A DNA stretch of 9,880 bases from Actinomycetota bacterium (GTDB lineage: Bacteria; Actinomycetota; CADDZG01; WHSQ01). A model generated the notes under the pieces. That model saw nothing but the letters and a program-made list of their open reading frames with translations, did no database searches and was not told the origin of the DNA. Where the stretch lies: contig JACDBF010000408.1 of the NCBI GenBank assembly GCA_013695055.1, positions 1 to 9,880 of the forward strand, given 5' to 3'. Position numbers and translations under genes: made by a program. Below, piece after piece: positions 5,452-9,880 of the stretch; the stretch's first letter is position 1, and each line of letters starts with the position of its first letter.

Positions 5452-5790
5452 ATGGACGCTCTCGAGTCCGGACTGGTGGCCGAGCGTGAACGTGCGCTCG
5501 CTCGCTTGGAGGCCTCCGAGCGAACGCTCGCCGACATCGTTTCCTACTCGGAGGGCTCGCCTCCGGACGACGAGCACGATCCAGAGGGATCGACAATCGC
5601 TTACGAGCGAGCTCAAGTGTCCGCCCTCATCACTCAGTCTCGAGACCACCTCGCAGGCCTGGATCAGGCCTTGGGGCGGCTCCGCAACGGCACATACGGT
5701 GTCTGTGAGCGCTGCGGTAACCCGATCGTCTTGGAGCGACTTCTGGCTCGCCCTATGGCGCCTACTTGTGTCGACTGCGCCGCCGGCTGA
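5452..5790 (+). CDS. DksA/TraR-family C4 zinc-finger protein
   Basis: A 112-residue protein of the DksA/TraR type, members of which can bind in the RNA polymerase secondary channel and modulate initiation. The N-terminal two-thirds is a probable helical coiled region rich in Glu, Ala and Arg (about 1-32 and 48-78) around an acidic turn (DDEHDPEG, 39-46). The C-terminus holds the zinc finger C85-x2-C88 and C106-x2-C109 with a 17-residue spacing, the same as E. coli DksA. TYGVCERCGNPI is classic for the family. It is shorter than E. coli DksA (151 residues), as is common in actinobacteria. I chose the ATG at 5452 because the family helix begins there. ATGs at 5410 and 5377 are open alternatives, and no start has a clear ribosome site. 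All four Cys are kept, unlike the zinc-free DksA2 paralogues of Zur regulons. Confidence 0.85.
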   Translation: MDALESGLVAERERALARLEASERTLADIVSYSEGSPPDDEHDPEGSTIAYERAQVSALITQSRDHLAGLDQALGRLRNGTYGVCERCGNPIVLERLLARPMAPTCVDCAAG

Positions 5791-5842
5791 TCCTTCCGTC
5801 CCTCCCGGGGCGTTCGCTTTCTTAGTGGTGATTGCCCAAGCT

Positions 5843-6067
5843 CTAACTCTGGAAGGCTTTCGGACCTCGGTCCAGGTGTGCCGCCGCGCGTTTCTCGCTG
5901 CCCACGACGCCGCGAACGCGCTGTGAGTCATTCATGATTTGGTCGAGGCAATTCGGGCAGACCATCATGCGCACGCGCTCTCGCCCCTCTTCGTAAACGA
6001 CTTCCTTAACTCTCCGTTTGGGCAGCTCGCGTCCGCACCGCTGACACGAGGAAATCTGATCTTCCAT
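5843..6067 (-). CDS. Small four-Cys zinc-ribbon-like protein, function unknown
   Basis: A 74-residue protein with two CxxC pairs, C8-x2-C11 (SCQRCGRELP) and C37-x2-C40 (MVCPNCLDQI), spaced like a zinc ribbon. Basic and acidic residues lie between them. The last 25 or so residues (after NDSQRVRG) look disordered. The gene is supported by a strong ribosome site, AGGAGG at 6079-6074, six bases before the ATG. It is the last gene of a minus-strand set, 42 bases after the alpha/beta hydrolase, and converges with the DksA-like gene. I do not recognise a named family. A metal-binding adaptor or nucleic-acid contact is possible but unsupported. Confidence 0.75.
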   Translation of the reverse strand: MEDQISSCQRCGRELPKRRVKEVVYEEGRERVRMMVCPNCLDQIMNDSQRVRGVVGSEKRAAAHLDRGPKAFQS

Positions 6068-6073
6068 GAGGGC

Positions 6074-6079
6074 CCTCCT
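6074..6079 (-). promoter_or_regulatory. Strong Shine-Dalgarno of the zinc-ribbon gene
   Basis: AGGAGG on the minus strand, six bases before the ATG at 6067. It is the best ribosome site in the window and the main reason to accept this short gene. Confidence 0.8.
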
Positions 6080-6109
6080 GGCTCTCGGGGCGTTCAGTGA
6101 TCCTAATCG

Positions 6110-6823
6110 CTACGGCACCGGCCGGCGTTCGCGAAGCTTGGATGTAATCCATCGTCGGACTGCATCTCGCACGTCCGCGTTTAGAACGAGGTCCCAATGA
6201 TCTGCGCCGGGGAACGATAGGGCTTCAGCCGAGTAAAGCTCCGCAACGCTCTTGCCCCTGTCGATCGCAAACTCATCGCCCCACACGACGAGGCACGGGC
6301 GGGAGATTCGAGGAACTGAGATACCGCGCTTTCGTTCATCTCGCGCGAGCTGCGACTCCAGACGGCTCTGGATGTCCGCGGGAAATGGCCCGTAGACCTC
6401 CTGGGGATCAAAGGCCCCCTGTCGAAGCTCCTGAGAAGCGTCGAATCCCTGCACTCCCGCAGGCGGACTGGGCTCCAAGAGGATCAAGCCGGCGGGCTCT
6501 AATGTCGCGGAGGCCATGAGAGCGACGAGGCCGCCCATGCTCCAGCCGCAGACGAAGAGGGGAGTGGGCAGCTCTGTAGCCGCTTTAATGAGAGAACGCG
6601 CGTAGTCATGCATCGAAGCGCAAGGGATGTCGAGGCCGTCGTGGAGATCAACGGTGACGACCGTCAGGCCGGGAAAGGCGTCGGCCCATCCCTCGAACAC
6701 CCACGGCCCGCTTCCTGCGCCGTGAACGAGCATCAATGAAGCCCGACCCTCCAGGCCCCGATCTTTCACCGAGACGCGGAGCTCAGACCGGGGGGCCGGC
6801 ACCGATACGGGCGCGCACCTCAT
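6110..6823 (-). CDS. Alpha/beta-hydrolase fold protein
   Basis: A probable serine hydrolase of 237 residues, cytosolic, substrate unknown. The oxyanion-loop motif is LVHGAG (32-37). The nucleophile elbow is GWSMGG with Ser95. The likely acid is Asp183 (VVWGDE), with Asp188 as an alternative, and the base is His209 (GADHWD), in the canonical order. A cap segment of about 60 residues (116-175) lies after strand 6. The ATG at 6823 makes the gene overlap the end of the oxidoreductase gene by 41 bases. A GTG at 6805 would shorten the overlap to 23 bases and remove six unremarkable residues. Either way it is probably co-translated with the oxidoreductase. The pairing hints at a shared small-molecule pathway, which is inference. 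Confidence 0.9.
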   Translation of the reverse strand: MRCAPVSVPAPRSELRVSVKDRGLEGRASLMLVHGAGSGPWVFEGWADAFPGLTVVTVDLHDGLDIPCASMHDYARSLIKAATELPTPLFVCGWSMGGLVALMASATLEPAGLILLEPSPPAGVQGFDASQELRQGAFDPQEVYGPFPADIQSRLESQLARDERKRGISVPRISRPCLVVWGDEFAIDRGKSVAELYSAEALSFPGADHWDLVLNADVRDAVRRWITSKLRERRPVP

Positions 6824-7619
6824 GCTCCCATCCGGGCGAGCCGGGGGTGGCTTCCAGCCACCAGGTGGCGCCCGCAGATGCGAACGGCTCGATCGTTCCC
6901 GGCGCGCCGGGCAGGTCGTCTCCCGTCCAGCCTGAGATGACTATGTCGTACGGGGTGTTGGCGGGTCGGTGGTCGTCGATATATGTCTTCATGCCGGCTA
7001 CGTCCTCAGGAGTCATTCGCTCAAATGTTTCGCCGCTCTTCTTGGTCGGAACAACGCCATCCCAGCGGGCGGCGCGCCTGAAGGGCGCACGATTGGGCCA
7101 CACGCCCGCTACCCACACCGGTATGCGAGGCGTTTGCAGGGCGGGAGGAAGCATGCGCGTGTCTTCGAGCTGGTAATGCTCACCCTGGTGAGTCACCGGA
7201 GCGCCGGACCACAGACCGACGATGACCTCGAGTCCCTCGTCGAGCATGGCCGCTCTTGTCCGGCCATCGGACACTTCACCGAAGTCTCCGAAGTCGGCGT
7301 CGGGCGGATTGCCGAGACCTACGCCCAGGACGAATCTTCCTCTCGACAAGTGGTCGAGGGTCGCAGTCTCGCGAGCGAGCTTCCAGGGCCGGCGCCGGGA
7401 CAGCGGCGTGATCATGGTTCCGAGCTTGATGCGCTCGGTGGATGCGGCAATGGCCCCGAGAACTACCCACGGATCGACCATCTCCTGATCCGCGCGCTTG
7501 CGGTAGACGACGTGATCCCAGATAAAAAGCCCATCCCAACCGCTGGCCTCGGCTGCTTGGGCGAGGGAGATCAAACTCCTAGGCGTGCCAAAGTTGGGAA
7601 TGCTGAGCCCTAGCTTCAT
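6783..7619 (-). CDS. LLM-class flavin-dependent oxidoreductase (probably F420-dependent)
   Basis: A luciferase-like monooxygenase-fold enzyme of 278 residues. The N-terminus MKLGLSIPNFG is the first strand of the TIM barrel. The motif FIWDHVVYR (32-40) and the segment TLDHLSRGRFVLGVGLG (87-103) are signatures of this family, and MLDEGLEVIVGLWSG (125-139) follows. The C-terminus (GATWWLEATP to RIGAGPP) is typical of the actinobacterial members, which mostly use coenzyme F420. Cofactor use is from family knowledge, since FMN-using relatives share the fold. The substrate is unknown. It is the first gene of a minus-strand operon with the hydrolase and zinc-ribbon genes. The ATG at 7619 has only a weak AGG upstream. 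The gene diverges from pabBC across about 90 bases. Confidence 0.92.
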   Translation of the reverse strand: MKLGLSIPNFGTPRSLISLAQAAEASGWDGLFIWDHVVYRKRADQEMVDPWVVLGAIAASTERIKLGTMITPLSRRRPWKLARETATLDHLSRGRFVLGVGLGNPPDADFGDFGEVSDGRTRAAMLDEGLEVIVGLWSGAPVTHQGEHYQLEDTRMLPPALQTPRIPVWVAGVWPNRAPFRRAARWDGVVPTKKSGETFERMTPEDVAGMKTYIDDHRPANTPYDIVISGWTGDDLPGAPGTIEPFASAGATWWLEATPGSPGWEHEVRARIGAGPPV

Positions 7620-7709
7620 CTTGGAAGCCTAAGTGAGCTTCATGTCCTCGGTTCGGTGGTCGCGGGCCGAACCGCCCCGCCTCATGTGCGGAGGCAGAGT
7701 TCGGCGACA
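7620..7709. promoter_or_regulatory. Short divergent promoter region between the LLM operon and pabBC
   Basis: The oxidoreductase and pabBC start codons face away from each other here, so promoters for both should lie within about 90 bases or inside the 5' end of the neighbouring gene. I find no strong -35/-10 pair on either strand. The only clear element is GGAGG at 7690-7694 for pabBC. Confidence 0.35.
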
Positions 7710-9875
7710 ATGACCTCGATGAACGAGCGCACAGCTGTGGGCACCTCCTCGAAGCCCGCGCCCGACCACGACGCCGCTCTCGGAGAGGCTTGGCTTGTTC
7801 GGGAAGAATTGCCGTCGAGCCTGACGGCCGCCGAGGTGGCACTGCTATTCCGTGATGACCAACGGCCCTTCGCTCTGGTCGGCAATTGGGGCGGCGGGGC
7901 CATCATCGGCTCGGCGCCGCTACGGGTGGCGGGTGCCGATGACGATCCCTTTTCGATTATTACCGAGCTTCCCGTCGCCAAAGACGGAATTCACGGCGCC
8001 ATCGGAGGGGGCTGGTTCGGATACTTCGGCTATCAGCTCGGAGGAAGGATCGAAGACCTGCCCCGAGTACCTCACCGTCCGATTCCGTTACCGGAGTTCA
8101 GCCTCGCCTACTACGACCACTTGCTCCATTACGACAAGAACCATCAGGTGTGGTGCTTCGAGGCTTTGTGGACCCCTCAAAGAGCAACTGTTCTTCGGAG
8201 CCGGCTGGAGCTGTTTCGCAAGCGGCTGGCCGAGTCCACCGAACGGCAACGCGACTACCGGATCGGAGGCTTTGCTCCACCGGACGGCAAAGCCGACCAT
8301 CAAGCCGGCGTCCGAAGAGTAATCGAACACATCTTTGAGGGAGACGTTTTTCAGGTGAACCTTTGCATGCGGCTGGAGGCGAGTTTCAGCGGTGGCCCGC
8401 TCGATGTGTTCTGCGCGGGCGTGCAGCGGCTGAAGCCGCCTTACGCGGCTTTCATCGGCAACCCTTCGTCGGCGATCGCGAGCTTCTCGCCGGAGTTGTT
8501 CTTGCGACGAGTAGGCAGGCAGGTCTTCACGTCGCCAATCAAGGGAACCATTTCATGCCTGTCCTCCCATGAAGCATCCGAGCAAGTCCGCAAGCTGCTC
8601 GAATCGGACAAGGACAGAGCCGAGAACGTAATGATCGTTGATCTCATGCGGAACGATTTGGGCAGAGTGTGTAAGCCGGGATCGGTAAAGGTGCCGTCCC
8701 TCTGTCGCGCGGAGGCTCATCCCGGTTTGTGGCACCTGGTCTCAGACGTCGTCGGCGAATTGAGAGATGACGTGGACGACGCTGCCTTGCTGCGGGCTAC
8801 TTTCCCTCCTGGATCGGTCACCGGAGCTCCAAAGATCAGGGCAATGGAGAGGATTGCCGAGCTCGAGGGCAGCGCGCGCGAGGCATACACGGGGAGCGTG
8901 GGTTATGTGAGCCCTCTCGCGGGCGTGGAGCTGAACGTGGTGATTCGAACCTTGGAGTTCGCCGGCGGACGGGTCTGGCTCGGTGTGGGGGGAGGAATCG
9001 TTTCAGACTCCGATCCGCAGGCTGAGACAGAGGAGTGCTTCACTAAGGCCGTGCCACTGCTGCGTGCAATTGGAGCTTCCCTGGATGGCCACTTCGGGCC
9101 TCCGTCCCAAGGTTCCATTGCCACCAACGAGTTGCGTCCTGATGTGCGGCGCGGCCTCATAGAAACGCTGCTGGTGGTTCGAGGAGTCGCGGTGGAGCGG
9201 GACGCCCACCTCGACCGGCTGTCGGCTAGCGTCGACGCGCTCTACCAGGAGTCTCTACCGGTGGGCATCCTCGGGGAAGTCCAGCTCGCGGCTGGCAAGT
9301 GCCGGGACATCAGCCGCTTGCGGATATCGGTGTCGCCTCGAGAACGTGGGCATGTCGCATGGTCCATAGACGCCGAAGCGGTTGATCATTCGATCATTCA
9401 GGCTTCCGGCGAGGGCAGCGAGCTGGTACCCGTGCGCGTCGGTGGGGGGCTCGGCCCTCATAAGTGGAGGGACCGAGACCGGCTTGCCGAGCTGGCCGCT
9501 CGACATGGTCTCGCCAAGAGTCAGGAGTTCTTGATGATCGATAGAAACGGGGATGTGCTGGAGTCCGAGAGGGGCAACCTGTTTGCGGTCGTGGACGGTT
9601 GCCTCCTAACCAGCCCGAGCGACGGACGCATACTGCCTGGGGTCACGCGTGCGAGAGTGCTTTCCATTGCCGGCCGGCTCGGGATGGCGGCCCTCGTCGA
9701 AAGCCAAGCTCTCGATCGGCTGACTGAAGCAGACGAGGTCTTTCTGACCAGTGCCATCCGGGGGATCGTCCCGGTAGTCTCCTGCCGAGGCAATGGTCGC
9801 TGGCCGTCCGGCCCGATCACGCTGCGACTCAAGAATGAGTTGGCGGAACTGTGGCTCCAAAGAGCTAGCTTGTAA
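7710..9875 (+). CDS. pabBC: Bifunctional aminodeoxychorismate synthase component I / 4-amino-4-deoxychorismate lyase (PabB-PabC fusion)
   Basis: Makes p-aminobenzoate for folate: the N-terminal domain converts chorismate plus ammonia to aminodeoxychorismate, and the C-terminal PLP domain releases pyruvate to give p-aminobenzoate. From the chosen ATG it has 721 residues. The PabB domain (about 20-455) shows FQVNLCMRLEA (214-224), SPELFLRRV and PIKGT, whose Lys278 marks PabB rather than TrpE. DLMRNDLGRV, PPGSVTGAPK and the GGGIVSDSDP region close the active site. The PabC domain (about 475-720) is fold-type IV: PLP Lys585 in GPHKWRDR, then ESERGNLF and FLTSAIRGIVPV. The frame is open from a GTG at 7656. 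I prefer ATG 7710 or 7719, since GGAGG lies at 7690-7694, though spacing to 7710 is long. The ammonia-supplying glutaminase subunit (PabA) is not in this window. The stop TAA is five bases from the window end. Confidence 0.95.
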   Translation: MTSMNERTAVGTSSKPAPDHDAALGEAWLVREELPSSLTAAEVALLFRDDQRPFALVGNWGGGAIIGSAPLRVAGADDDPFSIITELPVAKDGIHGAIGGGWFGYFGYQLGGRIEDLPRVPHRPIPLPEFSLAYYDHLLHYDKNHQVWCFEALWTPQRATVLRSRLELFRKRLAESTERQRDYRIGGFAPPDGKADHQAGVRRVIEHIFEGDVFQVNLCMRLEASFSGGPLDVFCAGVQRLKPPYAAFIGNPSSAIASFSPELFLRRVGRQVFTSPIKGTISCLSSHEASEQVRKLLESDKDRAENVMIVDLMRNDLGRVCKPGSVKVPSLCRAEAHPGLWHLVSDVVGELRDDVDDAALLRATFPPGSVTGAPKIRAMERIAELEGSAREAYTGSVGYVSPLAGVELNVVIRTLEFAGGRVWLGVGGGIVSDSDPQAETEECFTKAVPLLRAIGASLDGHFGPPSQGSIATNELRPDVRRGLIETLLVVRGVAVERDAHLDRLSASVDALYQESLPVGILGEVQLAAGKCRDISRLRISVSPRERGHVAWSIDAEAVDHSIIQASGEGSELVPVRVGGGLGPHKWRDRDRLAELAARHGLAKSQEFLMIDRNGDVLESERGNLFAVVDGCLLTSPSDGRILPGVTRARVLSIAGRLGMAALVESQALDRLTEADEVFLTSAIRGIVPVVSCRGNGRWPSGPITLRLKNELAELWLQRASL

Positions 9876-9880
9876 GACCG

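Noticed and set aside
5338..5931. Long minus-strand frame opposite the DksA-like gene
   Set aside because: Antisense to the four-Cys zinc-finger gene; low-complexity Arg/Ser-rich translation and no ribosome site.
6969..7613. Plus-strand frame of 214 codons opposite the LLM oxidoreductase
   Set aside because: Antisense to a gene with strong family signatures; no motif of its own.
1..9880. CRISPR arrays, insertion sequences, integrases, attachment sites
   Set aside because: I saw no regularly spaced repeats, transposase motifs, terminal inverted repeats or tRNA-embedded direct repeats.

Overview
The window looks like a chromosomal segment of an actinobacterium (Actinomycetota). It is GC-rich, uses several GTG starts, and carries an LLM-class (F420-type) oxidoreductase, a short DksA/TraR-like zinc-finger protein and a PabB-PabC fusion, a combination common in that phylum. 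I cannot place it below phylum level, and nothing marks it as a phage, plasmid or integrated element.

Layout. Positions 1-248 hold no convincing gene, only small hairpins. Positions 249-3629, all on the minus strand, form a metal-uptake region: a Fur-family regulator (249-698), a 252-base gap, then an operon read from 3629 leftward, encoding a substrate-binding lipoprotein, an ATPase and an ABC-3 permease. The lipoprotein and ATPase genes overlap by 4 bases (ATGA), the ATPase and permease genes by 17. A promoter-like pair (-35 at 3679-3684, -10 at 3656-3661) lies ahead of the operon. A near-palindrome made of two TTGCAA units overlaps it and is the best candidate operator for the linked regulator. 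The three-His/one-Asp ligand set of the lipoprotein points to zinc more than manganese, but this is not proved.

Positions about 3796-4420 (minus) are decayed genes that the intact reading frames do not explain. One is a rhodanese-like gene broken by an internal loss and frame change. The other is the C-terminal two-helix half of a DoxX/DUF417-like membrane protein, frameshifted by an exact 7-bp tandem duplication (4044-4057). Just upstream, at 4445-5107 (minus), lies an intact SAM-dependent methyltransferase, whose GTG start overlaps the stop of a short uncertain ORF by 4 bases.

Positions 5108-5451 are mostly non-coding. On the plus strand, 5452-5790 encodes a DksA/TraR-like protein with an intact four-Cys zinc finger. 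It converges with a minus-strand operon running LLM oxidoreductase (7619-6783), alpha/beta hydrolase (6823-6110) and a small four-Cys zinc-ribbon protein (6067-5843). Divergent from that operon, 7710-9875 encodes a bifunctional aminodeoxychorismate synthase component I / aminodeoxychorismate lyase for p-aminobenzoate and folate synthesis.

I did not find a convincing new multi-gene system. The most informative points are the candidate metal-responsive operator, the two pseudogenes with readable decay events, and a possible membrane-protein remnant between the regulator and the transporter operon.
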